Shown here piece after piece: positions 50,288-59,417 of a DNA stretch of 64,000 nucleotides. The position numbers were made by a program, and so were the translations under genes. Origin of the DNA: Nocardia takedensis NBRC 100417 (GTDB taxonomy: Bacteria > Actinomycetota > Actinomycetes > Mycobacteriales > Mycobacteriaceae); assembly GCF_000308695.1 (NCBI RefSeq), contig NZ_BAGG01000008.1, positions 24,194-88,193 of the forward strand, given 5' to 3'. The notes under the pieces are model-generated. The model worked only from the letters and a program-made list of their open reading frames with translations. It did not search any database and was not told where the DNA came from. Every line of letters begins with the position of its first letter. The first letter of the stretch is position 1.

Positions 50288-51756
50288 CCGCGCGGATGTA
50301 CGGGCGGTGGGAACGCCCCCGCAGCGCAGGGTTTTTCGGGTTCACGTGGGGTGTGTCGATGTTCGGTCTCGGGCTGGTGATCACGATCATGGCCGGATTC
50401 CTGATCACCCGCTCGCTCAGCGTCGCCGCCGTCTTGGTGGTCGTGGCCGCGTTGGTGTTCGCGCCGTTGGCGGTCACGATCAACGGCCGCACGGGGTGGG
50501 AGCTGCTGGCGTTGCGTATCCAGTTCGCCGCCGCGCGCTCGCGCGGGGAACACCTCTACAAAGCGGGGCGCTTCGCACGCATCCCCGGCATCGCGAAACT
50601 ACCCGGGCTGCTGGCGGATTCGAGGCTCTCGGAGTACGAGACGGCGGGCGGGCGCAGGTTCGCGATGCTGCACATCCGCCGCAGCGACCACTACACCGTC
50701 GTGCTGCGGGTCGTCCCGCGCGGCAAGGAGCTGGTCGATCAACCCCAGATCGACGCCTGGGTCGAGGGATTCGGCCAGTTCCTGGCGACCCAGAGCCGGG
50801 GCGGGGAAGTCGTGGCCATTACCGCGGTCCTGGACAACGTGGTCGAGACCCGGCTGCGTCAAGCCCGTGAGGTCACTCGGCTGGTGCGCGAGCAAGCTCC
50901 GGAGTTCGCGCGGGCGGTGATGCGCGAGGCCGCCGCTGACCTGGGCGGCGTCGGGGTGCGCATCGAGGCCCGCATCGCGATCACCTACCGCGCCATCGGC
51001 AAAGGCCGTGTCCGCCGTGACGAGGCCGAGCAGGCCCGTGAGATCGGGCAACGCCTGCAAGGCGTGCTGTCCCAACTCGCCCGCGCCGGCCTGCCCGCCA
51101 CCCCGCTCCAGGCGTGGGAAGTCCTCGCCCTGGTCCGCAGCCGCTACGACCTCGCCTCCCAACGCGACGTCGAAGCCGCTGGCGCGTCGCTGGTGGAGAC
51201 CCAGTCCTGGGATTCGGTCGGCCCGGTCGCCCACCTCGATCGCTGGGATCACTACGTCCACGACGGCGCCCGCTCGATCACCTGGGAGATGGACGCCGCG
51301 CCGCGCGGCGCGGTCATGGAAACCGTCCTCGAAGAACTCCTACGCCCGCGCGCGGACGTGCCCCGCAAACGCGTGGCCCTGGTGTATCGGCTGCACTCGG
51401 CCGCCGAAGCCACCTCCCTGGTCGACTCGGACTTCCGTGACGCGATCGCGGCCGAGCAGACCGAACGCGGTATCGCTTCCGCGTCGGCGCGGATCCGGGT
51501 CGGCAACACCAGCGCCGCCCGCGAGGAACAGGCGCGCGGTGCGGGCTTGACCCGGTTCGGGGCGTTGGTGACGGTGACCGATCATCTCGACGGGGACCTG
51601 CCCGGGATCGAGGCGTCGGTCAAGGCGATGAGTGCGGCGTCGCGGTTGAGCGTGCGCCGCTGCTACGGCTCCCAAGCCGCGGCCTTCGCCGCCAGCCTGG
51701 GAATCGGGTTGATCTTGCCGGAGCACGCGTCCATTTCCAAGCGGGTCAGCGCATGA
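50284..51756 (+). CDS. SCO6880-family T4SS protein
   Basis: A 490-residue protein. It opens RMYGRWERPRSAGFFGFTWG, followed by two transmembrane helices (GVSMFGLGLVITIMAGFLIT and VAAVLVVVAALVFAPLAVTI). A large cytoplasmic domain follows, with LHIRRSDHYTVVLRVVPRGK. This is the remembered SCO6880/PrgI-like arrangement that partners VirB4 in actinobacterial conjugation systems, supplying the N-terminal half of a split VirB4. It overlaps the ATPase gene by 4 bases. Confidence 0.88.
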   Translation: MTARMYGRWERPRSAGFFGFTWGVSMFGLGLVITIMAGFLITRSLSVAAVLVVVAALVFAPLAVTINGRTGWELLALRIQFAAARSRGEHLYKAGRFARIPGIAKLPGLLADSRLSEYETAGGRRFAMLHIRRSDHYTVVLRVVPRGKELVDQPQIDAWVEGFGQFLATQSRGGEVVAITAVLDNVVETRLRQAREVTRLVREQAPEFARAVMREAAADLGGVGVRIEARIAITYRAIGKGRVRRDEAEQAREIGQRLQGVLSQLARAGLPATPLQAWEVLALVRSRYDLASQRDVEAAGASLVETQSWDSVGPVAHLDRWDHYVHDGARSITWEMDAAPRGAVMETVLEELLRPRADVPRKRVALVYRLHSAAEATSLVDSDFRDAIAAEQTERGIASASARIRVGNTSAAREEQARGAGLTRFGALVTVTDHLDGDLPGIEASVKAMSAASRLSVRRCYGSQAAAFAASLGIGLILPEHASISKRVSA

Positions 51757-53459
51757 CCAGCGAGAACAGCATCCGGCGTGATCGGCGGCGCCACGAGACC
51801 GTCGCGGGGGTGCGGATGCTCACCGCGACCGCGCGCGCGGCGACCGAAGCCGCTGCCGCCCGGCCCGGACCGCGCGGTTGGTGGGCGCGGCTGGCGATAT
51901 CGAGCGATGATCATCGCCGGGCCACCGCCGCCCGCCGCACCGACACCGCGGGTGCCGGGGATGGCTTCGACCGATCGCCCGCGCAGCTCACCGACCGCGG
52001 CTACCGCGGGCCGGGCGGCGGCCGAGCCGCCGTCGTCCCCACCACCCCGGAATGGCGCGCCACCACCGTCCAGGTCGCCGGACTGTGGCCCTTCTCCGTC
52101 GGCGCCAGCGCACCCACGGTCGGCACACCGGTCGGCTCGCACTACATCACCGGCGCCCCTGTCCATTTCGACCCGATGTCGTGGTTCCTGAGAGGATTCA
52201 TCACCGCGCCGATCGCTTTCGTGTTGGCGCTCAACGGATTCGGAAAATCATCGCTCATCCGGCGGATGGTGACCGGCGCGGTGGCGGCGGGGGAGACCGT
52301 GCTGTGCATGGGCGACACCAAACCCGACTACCGCGACCTCGTCGAGCACCTGGGTGGGCAGGTCGTCGATGTCGGCTACGGCCACGGCACGCTCAATCCT
52401 CTCGACGTCGGCGCGCTGGGGTCGATCGTGGACCGGCTCACCGATCCCGACCAGCGCCGCCAGGTCACCGCCCGGGTGGAAGCCGGACAGGTCAACATCG
52501 TCGCCGGTCTCATCGAACTCGTGCGCGGATCCCGTGTCGCCGACTACGAAGAAGTTCTCATCGCCGCCGGGCTGCGCGAACTCTACAGCCCCGTACACGA
52601 ATTCACCTACGAGCGGCCACCGCTGATCGAAGACCTCCTCGCCGTGATCTCGACCGGGGGTGAGCAGATGCGGCGTTTCGCCGAAGAAGACGACGACACC
52701 GCCTACCGCGGTTCCACCAAAACCCTGCGCCGATCCCTACGGGCGCTGGTGGAGGGTCCGTTCGGGGCGATCTTCAACGGCCCCACCACCACCCGCCTGA
52801 ATCTGGCGAGTCCGGCGGTGTGCGTGGACGTCTCACGCATCCCCGAGGGCGACACCAAACTCCTGGCAGCGGTGTTGATGGTGTGCTGGTCGGAGGGTTT
52901 CGGCGCGGTCGCCGCCGCGCACGCCCTCTCCGACGCCGGACTCGCCCCGCCGCGCACCTTCGAAGTCGTGATGGACGAGATCTGGCGCGTCCTCGGGGTC
53001 GGGGAATTCATGGTCGACCGCGTCGACGCCCTGACCCGACTCAACCGCACCCTAGGGACCGGGCTGATCATGTGCAGCCACACCATCAAAGACCTCGCCG
53101 CCTTCGATTCCGCCGCCGCGCAAGCCAAAGCGCTCGGATTCTTCGAACGCGCCCGCGCGAAGATCATCGGCCCGGTCGGCCCCGAGGAGATCGATCGCAT
53201 CAGAGCCGCGGTCGGCATCACCGACACCGAGAAACTCCTGGTCACTTCCTGGGCGGCGCCGCGTCCGCCCACCGATGACGACCTCGATCCCGGGCAACGC
53301 GAAACCCCTCCCGGCACAGGCTGCTTCCTGCTCAAGACGGGTGAAGCCGCCGAGCCCGGTGTCGCCTTCCGGATGACGTTCACCCCGACCGAGCGGGCCA
53401 GCCAGGTCCACAACACGAATCGTCGTTTCGATCTGGATACCGAATCGAGCGGGCGATGA
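51753..53459 (+). CDS. VirB4-like conjugation ATPase
   Basis: A 568-residue protein. The P-loop is ALNGFGKSSLIRR with Lys165; the glycine pattern is reduced (NGFGKS). LCMGDTKPDYRDLVEHLGGQ and LNPLDVG follow, as in VirB4/TraC ATPases. Walker B is TFEVVMDEIWRVLG, and MCSHTIKDL is the usual downstream arginine/glutamine region. It is the energy-coupling ATPase of the transfer machine at the inner membrane. It works with the SCO6880-like protein just upstream. Confidence 0.92.
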   Translation: MTSENSIRRDRRRHETVAGVRMLTATARAATEAAAARPGPRGWWARLAISSDDHRRATAARRTDTAGAGDGFDRSPAQLTDRGYRGPGGGRAAVVPTTPEWRATTVQVAGLWPFSVGASAPTVGTPVGSHYITGAPVHFDPMSWFLRGFITAPIAFVLALNGFGKSSLIRRMVTGAVAAGETVLCMGDTKPDYRDLVEHLGGQVVDVGYGHGTLNPLDVGALGSIVDRLTDPDQRRQVTARVEAGQVNIVAGLIELVRGSRVADYEEVLIAAGLRELYSPVHEFTYERPPLIEDLLAVISTGGEQMRRFAEEDDDTAYRGSTKTLRRSLRALVEGPFGAIFNGPTTTRLNLASPAVCVDVSRIPEGDTKLLAAVLMVCWSEGFGAVAAAHALSDAGLAPPRTFEVVMDEIWRVLGVGEFMVDRVDALTRLNRTLGTGLIMCSHTIKDLAAFDSAAAQAKALGFFERARAKIIGPVGPEEIDRIRAAVGITDTEKLLVTSWAAPRPPTDDDLDPGQRETPPGTGCFLLKTGEAAEPGVAFRMTFTPTERASQVHNTNRRFDLDTESSGR

Positions 53460-53468
53460 CCAGCGGAA

Positions 53469-54581
53469 ATGATGATGAACGCGACCTCGAGAACGACCGC
53501 CGCCGCGGCGATCCTACTACCGATCGCCTTGCTGGTCCTGTTACTCGGGGTGATCGCCGCCGACCCCCGCACCTCCTGCGCCACGCCACTGGGCGTCTCG
53601 GCGGGCGGTCCGACCGGGCAGACGGTCGCGGGGATGACCGAAGCCCAATTGCGGTTGGCGCGCGACGGGGTCGTTATCGGCAAGCAACGGCTGATGCCCG
53701 AATCGGTGATCATCGCCGAACTGGCCGCTCAAGGGGTGGAGTCCGGGTTCCGGAATCTCGCGAATCCGTCGGTGCCGGAATCGCTGAGCTTCCCCAACGA
53801 CGGCCTCGGCCACGACCACGACTCGATCGGACCGCACCAACTCCGGGCGAGCGTGTGGGGGTCGGTCGGCATCGCCCAGTTGATGAACCCCGTCTACCAG
53901 ATCAACTGGTTCTACGACCGCGCCGAACAATCCGGCGCGGCTGCGCAACACCTCTCACCCGCGGAGTTGGCCCAGCACATCGAACGCTCGGCGCCCAACG
54001 CCTACGCCGGGCAGATCGAACTCGCGCGCGAGCTGTATCAACGCTTCGCCGACATCGACCCCCGCACAGCATCATCCGTGGTGGGTGCGGCGCCGACAGG
54101 GTGTGGTTCGGGGGTCGGGTCGACGTTGAGCCCGGCCGAGGCCAGCGCGTTCGGGCGCGCGGTGATCGAGCACGGCTCCCGGTGGATCGGGACCCCGTAC
54201 GTGTGGGGCGGCGGGGACATCAACGGCCCTACCAACGGCGGTGTGGACTGTTCCGGCTTGACGCTGTACGCGATCTATCACGCCTCGGGCGGTCGGATCC
54301 GGCTGCCGCACTACACCCAGGCCCAACAGGACCATCCCAGCGCGGTGGTGGTCCCGTTCGCGCAACGACAGCCGGGCGATTTGATCTTCTTCACCTCTCC
54401 CGGCGATACGGATTCTCATCACGTCGGGATCTATCTGGGCCCCGACGAGCAGGGACGCGACCAGCTCCTGCACGCGCCGCAATCCGGGCAGACGGTCACG
54501 ACCACCCTTCTCAGCGGATTCGCCGGGGAGCGGATGGACGTGCGCCGCTACGAGATTCGCGACCCGGTGGGAGTGTCATGA
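53469..54581 (+). CDS. NlpC/P60 cell-wall hydrolase of the transfer system
   Basis: A 370-residue protein. A signal or anchor helix (AAILLPIALLVLLLGVIAA) is followed by a helical middle domain (SVIIAELAAQGVESGF, SIGPHQLRASVWGSVGIAQL) that resembles lytic-transglycosylase-like folds. The C-terminal NlpC/P60 peptidase has GGVDCSGLTLYA with catalytic Cys261 and SHHVGIYLG with the His. It would open peptidoglycan locally during assembly, the VirB1 role. A long frame from ATG 53456 overlaps it but lacks motifs. Confidence 0.93.
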   Translation: MMMNATSRTTAAAAILLPIALLVLLLGVIAADPRTSCATPLGVSAGGPTGQTVAGMTEAQLRLARDGVVIGKQRLMPESVIIAELAAQGVESGFRNLANPSVPESLSFPNDGLGHDHDSIGPHQLRASVWGSVGIAQLMNPVYQINWFYDRAEQSGAAAQHLSPAELAQHIERSAPNAYAGQIELARELYQRFADIDPRTASSVVGAAPTGCGSGVGSTLSPAEASAFGRAVIEHGSRWIGTPYVWGGGDINGPTNGGVDCSGLTLYAIYHASGGRIRLPHYTQAQQDHPSAVVVPFAQRQPGDLIFFTSPGDTDSHHVGIYLGPDEQGRDQLLHAPQSGQTVTTTLLSGFAGERMDVRRYEIRDPVGVS

Positions 54582-54652
54582 CCGCTCACGTCCGGTCGCC
54601 GATCTCGCAAGGATCGTATCCCGCGCCGAGGGGGGCTGGCCGGCATGGCTGA
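54578..54652 (+). CDS. 24-codon minicistron bridging two genes
   Basis: It starts by ATGA overlap with the NlpC/P60 stop and ends at TGA 54652, just past the ATG of the next gene (54645). The product (MTAHVRSPISQGSYPAPRG and four more residues) is low-complexity and probably not functional itself. The likely role is to carry ribosomes across the gap. Confidence 0.3.
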   Translation: MTAHVRSPISQGSYPAPRGAGRHG

Positions 54653-55214
54653 ATTCTCCCATTCCTACAGCGCGCCGCGACGCTATCGCGACCGCGATCC
54701 GGATGAGTTCGCGATGCGCCTGGATTTCGCCCTCTCGACAGTGTTCACACGCACCCTCGAAGACAGCGAGATCGACAGCGAGTTGGCCGAGCGCATCGAG
54801 GACCGCATCGGTGAGATCGGGCAGCGGTGGCGCGAGCACAACCGCCTCGCCGGGGACTGGGGCTATCTCGTCGACGCCTTCGCCGATTGGCGGGCACGCC
54901 CGGACACGATGGCCCGGTTCATGGACCGGGTCAGTGCCGACCGTGCCGAGGGCTACGACGTGATGACTCCCGTTCAACTGCGCAGCCAGCTCCAAGCCCG
55001 CGCCATGGCGGGGCACAGCCCGACCTTCACCCGCGACGAAATCGACGCCGCGTCCACGACACCGGGCGCTACGGCCTGGACCGAGGCCAGCGCCGCCATC
55101 GACGCCGCGCTCGTAACCGAGCCCGACACCCCCACGACCGTCGATTCCTCGACCGAGGACCTCGGCGAGCAGGACGCCGCAGCGACACCGGACCCGGCGG
55201 AGGTCGAACCGTGA
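54645..55214 (+). CDS. Hypothetical transfer-operon protein
   Basis: A 189-residue acidic protein. The N-terminal 120 residues are helical (RLDFALSTVFTRTLEDSEID, ERIEDRIGEIGQRWREHNRL). The C-terminal third is Thr/Glu/Asp-rich and likely disordered. No signal peptide or membrane segment, so probably cytoplasmic. It overlaps the next gene by 4 bases. No family is recognised. Confidence 0.75.
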   Translation: MAEFSHSYSAPRRYRDRDPDEFAMRLDFALSTVFTRTLEDSEIDSELAERIEDRIGEIGQRWREHNRLAGDWGYLVDAFADWRARPDTMARFMDRVSADRAEGYDVMTPVQLRSQLQARAMAGHSPTFTRDEIDAASTTPGATAWTEASAAIDAALVTEPDTPTTVDSSTEDLGEQDAAATPDPAEVEP

Positions 55215-55885
55215 ACGAGCACAGCGACCGACCGCAGCCCCGGGCCGCGATGACCCTGCGCGAGATCCAACAGCTGGTCACCGCCAACCTCGCGTTTCTT
55301 CGTCGCACGACGCGCGCCCTGGATCTGGAACGGTTCGCGGTCGAGCACGGCCTCGATGATCCGCCCGCGTTCGAGAACTTCGTGCGCGCACTGCGGGTCA
55401 CGGCGGGGATCGACTACGAGGCCGTGCGCGCGCTCAACGCCGCGCGCAAAGCCCTGGATCCGATCTTCGCCGTGCGCGCCGCGCACGGGCCTCGACTGCT
55501 GCTGTGGTGCGCGGGCACCCGCAGCCTGTTCACCGTCGTCGCCCCGGGCGGCCACGTCATCTGGCGCGACCGCCACCCACCGGAGGCCGCGGTGGACAGC
55601 ATGGTCCGGGCCGCCGAATCCGCCGCGCACCAAGCGATCCGGGTCGCCGGACAGACCTGCGGGCAGTGGGGAGTCGACGCCGCGGCCCTTCGCCTGGTCG
55701 TGGCGCGCAGTCACGGCATGGACCTGGTCGGGCTCCACGGCGCCGCGCTGGCGGCGAATCTACTGCTCGACATCGTCACCGACCCCGCAGGTAATCCCGC
55801 CGCGCGCGCGAACACAGCCCCGTGCGTGGCCTGGCGGGGCAGCGAACTACTCGCCCTCACCGACCCCGACCGGGAGCAGTCATGA
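55211..55885 (+). CDS. Hypothetical transfer-operon protein
   Basis: A 224-residue protein from GTG 55211 (overlap GTGA). The N-terminal part is helical (MTLREIQQLVTANLAFLRRT). The C-terminal 110 residues alternate strands and helices (LLLWCAGTRSLFTVVAPGGH then VIWRDRHPPEAAVD, and LRLVVARSHGMDLVGLHGAA). There are no membrane segments and no known domain. It overlaps the lipoprotein gene by 4 bases. Confidence 0.75.
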   Translation: MNEHSDRPQPRAAMTLREIQQLVTANLAFLRRTTRALDLERFAVEHGLDDPPAFENFVRALRVTAGIDYEAVRALNAARKALDPIFAVRAAHGPRLLLWCAGTRSLFTVVAPGGHVIWRDRHPPEAAVDSMVRAAESAAHQAIRVAGQTCGQWGVDAAALRLVVARSHGMDLVGLHGAALAANLLLDIVTDPAGNPAARANTAPCVAWRGSELLALTDPDREQS

Positions 55886-56424
55886 ACAGTCGAAACACGA
55901 CAGCGGCACTGACCGCCCTGGTCGCGCTCACCGCGACAGCATGCGCCACCCAGACCCCCGCCGACCCGAACGCTTTCGAGACCGGTTGCGGTGCAGCTAG
56001 TTTCGCCGCGCCGTTCGAGTACGTCGATCCGTGTGACGCCGAGCAGGTCCTCACCGCGGCGGTCACGGCGGTCTTCGGCTACCGGCCCGACGTGCACGCC
56101 GACCCACGCGACGCGCTGGACACCGCGCGACCCGTGCTCGACGACCGGTTCGCGGCCGATGCCGCCGCGAGCGCGTTGGTGTGGAGCCCGGTTACCGCCG
56201 CGGTCTGGCAGCAGTGGCGATCCGAGCGGGTCCCGGTCGAAACCAGCGCGCGCATGCTGCCCGATGACCACCCACCCGACACCGCCACCCGGGTGGCGCG
56301 GGTCGTGCGCGTCGACATCGCCGCGCCCGTCTCCGATCCGGAGGTGTTCGCGGTGTATGCCACCGCGACCCGGGCAGGGTCGTCGATGGCGTGGCGGTTG
56401 TCGGGTTTGCAGGTGCGCGCATGA
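55882..56424 (+). CDS. Lipoprotein of the transfer operon
   Basis: A 180-residue protein. The signal NTTAALTALVALTATAC has a lipobox ending at Cys (LTATAC), so it should be lipidated and face outward. The mature part has AFETGCGAASFAAPFEYVDP then CDAEQVLTAAV, with two further cysteines probably bonded, and a strand-rich C-terminus. Size and layout recall NTF2-like or VirB8/VirB7-type accessory lipoproteins, but the fold is unproven. Confidence 0.8.
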   Translation: MNSRNTTAALTALVALTATACATQTPADPNAFETGCGAASFAAPFEYVDPCDAEQVLTAAVTAVFGYRPDVHADPRDALDTARPVLDDRFAADAAASALVWSPVTAAVWQQWRSERVPVETSARMLPDDHPPDTATRVARVVRVDIAAPVSDPEVFAVYATATRAGSSMAWRLSGLQVRA

Positions 56425-57536
56425 GCGGCGACCCGGTCGAGGAAGGCGGCCAGCAGGTCCGCCAAGGCTTCGTACAGGCTCTGCAAACCGCGCACACCAC
56501 CGCGGCGTTGATGCGTGGACGCGGCACCGAAGGCCGCTCGGCCACCGAACATCGCCAGCGCGTCCAACAAGCCGAGCAGCGCGAGCTGCGTTCGATCCGT
56601 GAGCACAACGTCCGGGTGGGCGTCGCGATCGACAAAGCCAGGACGGACTGGAAGATCGGTCAAGCCCGCGTCGACGAGATCAAAGGCCGCACCAGCCACA
56701 ACAAGGACGCGCACGAACTCGGTGAGACCGAGACCCGGGCACGCATGGGGCGCGCCGACAGGGATCTGGCACGACGCGACAAGGCCGGTGAGCAGGAGCA
56801 CACCCACAACCAGGAGATCCACGACAGGAAGACCAAGGCATACGACCGTCGCGAGGAACGCGCCGACGAAGTGCACGGTCTCGACGTCGAGTACAAGCGG
56901 CTACTGATCGATATCCGCAGGCGCGCGGCCGGTTTCACCGACACCCTCACCAACCAGGGCAGCGAGGGGCAGGCCGAGGCGTCAACGGCGGCGTTCGCCG
57001 CCGCCGACGCCAACCGGGACCTGTCCGACGAACACGACGCCGACGCCGACGCTTTCGCTCAGCGCTTCGCCGAGGACACCGGCCACGAGTTCACCGACGA
57101 CGGGGTCTTCACCGCCGCGGCCCTGCCCGCTACCGCCGACGATGCCGTCATCGACGTCGAATTCTTCGACATCGACCCCGACACCCCGGAGGCCACCGGC
57201 AGCGACGGGCCGGCCACCGATCCCGGTGAGCCCATCGAACCGGAATACCCGGGGTCGAGCTCGAGCTCGGCGGATGCGGTGACAGGGCTGACCGAGGAGC
57301 TGACCGCCGAGACGCGCTTGTCGCACGTGGCCGAGCCGTTCATGGATTCCGAACTCGCGCCCGACCGCGGGGTGGGTGCGTTGGTCGCCGACGCCGTGGA
57401 CGCCGCCGTCGGCGGCGACATCGGCGACGGACCGCAACCGGGGGACGAGGCGGGCATCGATCCGAGTGCCGAGTGGTTCGGTCCGGACCCGGAGTGGGAT
57501 CAGCGGTTCGGGCCGGAGCCGGAGCGTGGCCTATGA
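56421..57536 (+). CDS. Coiled-coil protein with acidic tail
   Basis: A 371-residue protein. Residues 5-180 are highly charged helix (QRVQQAEQRELRSIREHNVR, RADRDLARRDKAGEQEHTHN) typical of a coiled coil. Residues 200-371 are strongly acidic and disordered. No membrane segment. It may be a cytoplasmic scaffold for substrate recruitment to the coupling protein (inference). It starts by ATGA overlap with the lipoprotein. A 7-codon minicistron (57533-57556) bridges to the next gene. Confidence 0.8.
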   Translation: MSGDPVEEGGQQVRQGFVQALQTAHTTAALMRGRGTEGRSATEHRQRVQQAEQRELRSIREHNVRVGVAIDKARTDWKIGQARVDEIKGRTSHNKDAHELGETETRARMGRADRDLARRDKAGEQEHTHNQEIHDRKTKAYDRREERADEVHGLDVEYKRLLIDIRRRAAGFTDTLTNQGSEGQAEASTAAFAAADANRDLSDEHDADADAFAQRFAEDTGHEFTDDGVFTAAALPATADDAVIDVEFFDIDPDTPEATGSDGPATDPGEPIEPEYPGSSSSSADAVTGLTEELTAETRLSHVAEPFMDSELAPDRGVGALVADAVDAAVGGDIGDGPQPGDEAGIDPSAEWFGPDPEWDQRFGPEPERGL

Positions 57537-57555
57537 CCGCGACGAGGAGCCGGTA

Positions 57556-58437
57556 ATGGACACCCCGACCGGCCTGCAAGCCCACCTGCTCCGAGGTATC
57601 CAGAACCTGGCCTTGGACAACGAACGTCGCCGGCCCCGCCCGGCCGAGAGCGGCGAGCTCGCCCCCGTCGATGAGCAGTGGGGCATCGGGCAACGCTCCC
57701 TGGACCAGCTCGAGCAGGTCGCTCTCGGCATCGGGGTGCCGAAGGCGTGGATCGACTACGCGCGCGCGTCCGGGCAACGCGGCACGCGCTGGCAGGCAGG
57801 TCGGCCGATGCTGGGTTCCGGTCACGTCGACCGCGACGAGTTGATCACCGGCCTGGGCCGGGAGGTGCGCGGCCTCCAGGACATGGCCGGGCTCGGTGCG
57901 GTCTTCACCGAACGCGGCATCGACGCCGATGTCACCGCTCGTTTCCGCCGGATGATGGGCATGACCTGGCAGCGTCTGGGCGCGACCGCGCACGCCCTGG
58001 GAGTGACGACCGAAGAACGCCATCAGGTCTGGGCGCGTGGGCAGCACCATTGGTCCACCGTGGTCGCCGAGCGAGTCCGCGACGCCGACCTCAAGGCGTT
58101 GGCCCGGGTCTGGAACGGGATCGTTTCCGCCGACTTCAGCGCGGCGACCATTCCCGTGGTCGTGCTGCAAGCCGCCGGGATCACCGCCGCCGACGCCTCG
58201 GCAGCGATGCCGACCTCCCCCGACGACATGGTCACCGAGGTCACCGAAGCCCTCGCTCTGCTCGACGACCGCGCTACCACCGACCCCGCCCTCGACCGCA
58301 CCGCCGCCGCGATCGCGACCGCGGTGGAAACCGACCCGGCCACACCCGACACCGACACCGACCCCGATACCGGGCCGGCCGACCAACACCCTCTGACCCC
58401 GTCCTACCCCGACCCGAGCGAGGGAGCCGAACCATGA
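57556..58437 (+). CDS. Member 1 of a tandem transfer-accessory family
   Basis: A 293-residue protein with GAGGAG before ATG 57556. A first helix pair ends LGIGVPKAWIDYARASGQRG then TRW. A later part reads VRGLQDMAGLGAVF, MTWQRLGATAHALGVTTEER and HQVWA. The next two genes repeat this order. The C-terminus is an acidic Asp/Thr/Pro tail. No known domain; helix-rich and cytoplasmic by composition. Confidence 0.77.
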   Translation: MDTPTGLQAHLLRGIQNLALDNERRRPRPAESGELAPVDEQWGIGQRSLDQLEQVALGIGVPKAWIDYARASGQRGTRWQAGRPMLGSGHVDRDELITGLGREVRGLQDMAGLGAVFTERGIDADVTARFRRMMGMTWQRLGATAHALGVTTEERHQVWARGQHHWSTVVAERVRDADLKALARVWNGIVSADFSAATIPVVVLQAAGITAADASAAMPTSPDDMVTEVTEALALLDDRATTDPALDRTAAAIATAVETDPATPDTDTDPDTGPADQHPLTPSYPDPSEGAEP

Positions 58438-58505
58438 CGACATCGACATCGACACCTGCGAAACCGGTTGTGCCAGAGAGTGAACAGAGAGGACGTCACG
58501 GATGA
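58434..58505 (+). CDS. 23-codon minicistron bridging two genes
   Basis: It starts by ATGA overlap with the preceding stop and ends at TGA 58505, overlapping the next gene's ATG (58502). Its last codons contain that gene's ribosome site GAGAGGA. The product (MTTSTSTPAKPVVPESEQ and a few more residues) is low-complexity. Confidence 0.3.
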   Translation: MTTSTSTPAKPVVPESEQRGRHG

Positions 58506-59404
58506 GTAGACCCGAGGATATCGCGGACCTGGCGGGGTGGAAGGCCGGGTTGTTGGCCCGGATCCAGGAACGCGGCACCGAGCACGCGCGGCTGTTGTTT
58601 CGGGGATATCCGGACTACAAGCCCGGATTCGAGCGCGGCGACGTCGCGATCGCGACCTGGCGAGCGCACCTGCGTGACCTGGAGGCCGAACAACAGGAAC
58701 TGATCGTGCGCGCCGGCGCGTCCGGAATCCCGGACACGGCGATCACCGCGGCGATCGACAACGGGGCGGCCGGTAGGCGGTGGGGCGAGAGCGTGACCGA
58801 CCCGCCGACCACCCGCCACGGCGAGGACCCGACCCGAGCGCGCATGATCGCGGCGATCGCCGAGGACGTGTGGACGTTGGAACACATGGCCGTCATCGCC
58901 CTCGAGCGTGAACACCGCGGGGTCGGCAACCAGACCGATAGCGCCGGACACCAGCAGTACCTGATCAACATGGATCTGCTGTGGGACCGGGTCGACTCGG
59001 TCGCCGCGCTGGCCGAGCTGAGCGAGACCGAACGCGAGCAACTCTGGGGCCGTGACATCCACGGCTGGGATCGCCTGGTGGACTACACCGTCGACGGCTA
59101 CGACGACCTCGAACTCGAACAGCTATGGCGCACCCACGCCTGGGCGGGAATCGCCTGGGACGTGCACCGCGGCGTCGAGAACATGGGCGCCGACGCCGCA
59201 CGGTCGCAGGTCCCCGACGCCGACCGGCCGCCGAGACCGCAGGTACTGCTTGATCACGCACGCGAGGCCGTGACCGCCGCCGCCGACGCCGAGGCGATCG
59301 GGCACGCGCTGACGGTCAGCGGGCCCGAGGCACGCGAGGAGCGGTGGATCCTCGGCATGGACCACCCACCCGAGGTCGGATTCGACGGCGGAGTCGAACC
59401 ATGA
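58502..59404 (+). CDS. Member 2 of the tandem transfer-accessory family
   Basis: A 300-residue paralogue of its neighbours. Landmarks in order are WKAGLLARIQERGTEHARLL, WRAHLRDLEAEQQELIVRAG, GIPDTAITAAIDNGAAG, EDVWTLEHMAVIALEREH and DRVDSVAALAELSETEREQL followed by WG. The helix content is high with no membrane segment. Downstream, a 6-codon minicistron (59401-59421) bridges to the third member with overlaps at both ends. Confidence 0.8.
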   Translation: MSRPEDIADLAGWKAGLLARIQERGTEHARLLFRGYPDYKPGFERGDVAIATWRAHLRDLEAEQQELIVRAGASGIPDTAITAAIDNGAAGRRWGESVTDPPTTRHGEDPTRARMIAAIAEDVWTLEHMAVIALEREHRGVGNQTDSAGHQQYLINMDLLWDRVDSVAALAELSETEREQLWGRDIHGWDRLVDYTVDGYDDLELEQLWRTHAWAGIAWDVHRGVENMGADAARSQVPDADRPPRPQVLLDHAREAVTAAADAEAIGHALTVSGPEAREERWILGMDHPPEVGFDGGVEP

Positions 59405-59417
59405 GCGGGCGGCGATC

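Noticed and set aside
53456..54652. Frame starting by ATGA overlap at the VirB4-like stop and running 398 codons
   Set aside because: It is Arg/Gly/Pro-rich, while the overlapping 53469 frame has signal, NlpC/P60 Cys and His motifs. The coupling start is a coincidence or only primes reinitiation.
54578..58505. Similarity of the last residues (GRHG) of two minicistrons, at first taken as a conserved peptide motif
   Set aside because: Those codons overlap the ribosome site and start codon of the following gene (GG-rich, then CATGG or CACGGATG), so the likeness is forced by function of the DNA, not peptide homology.
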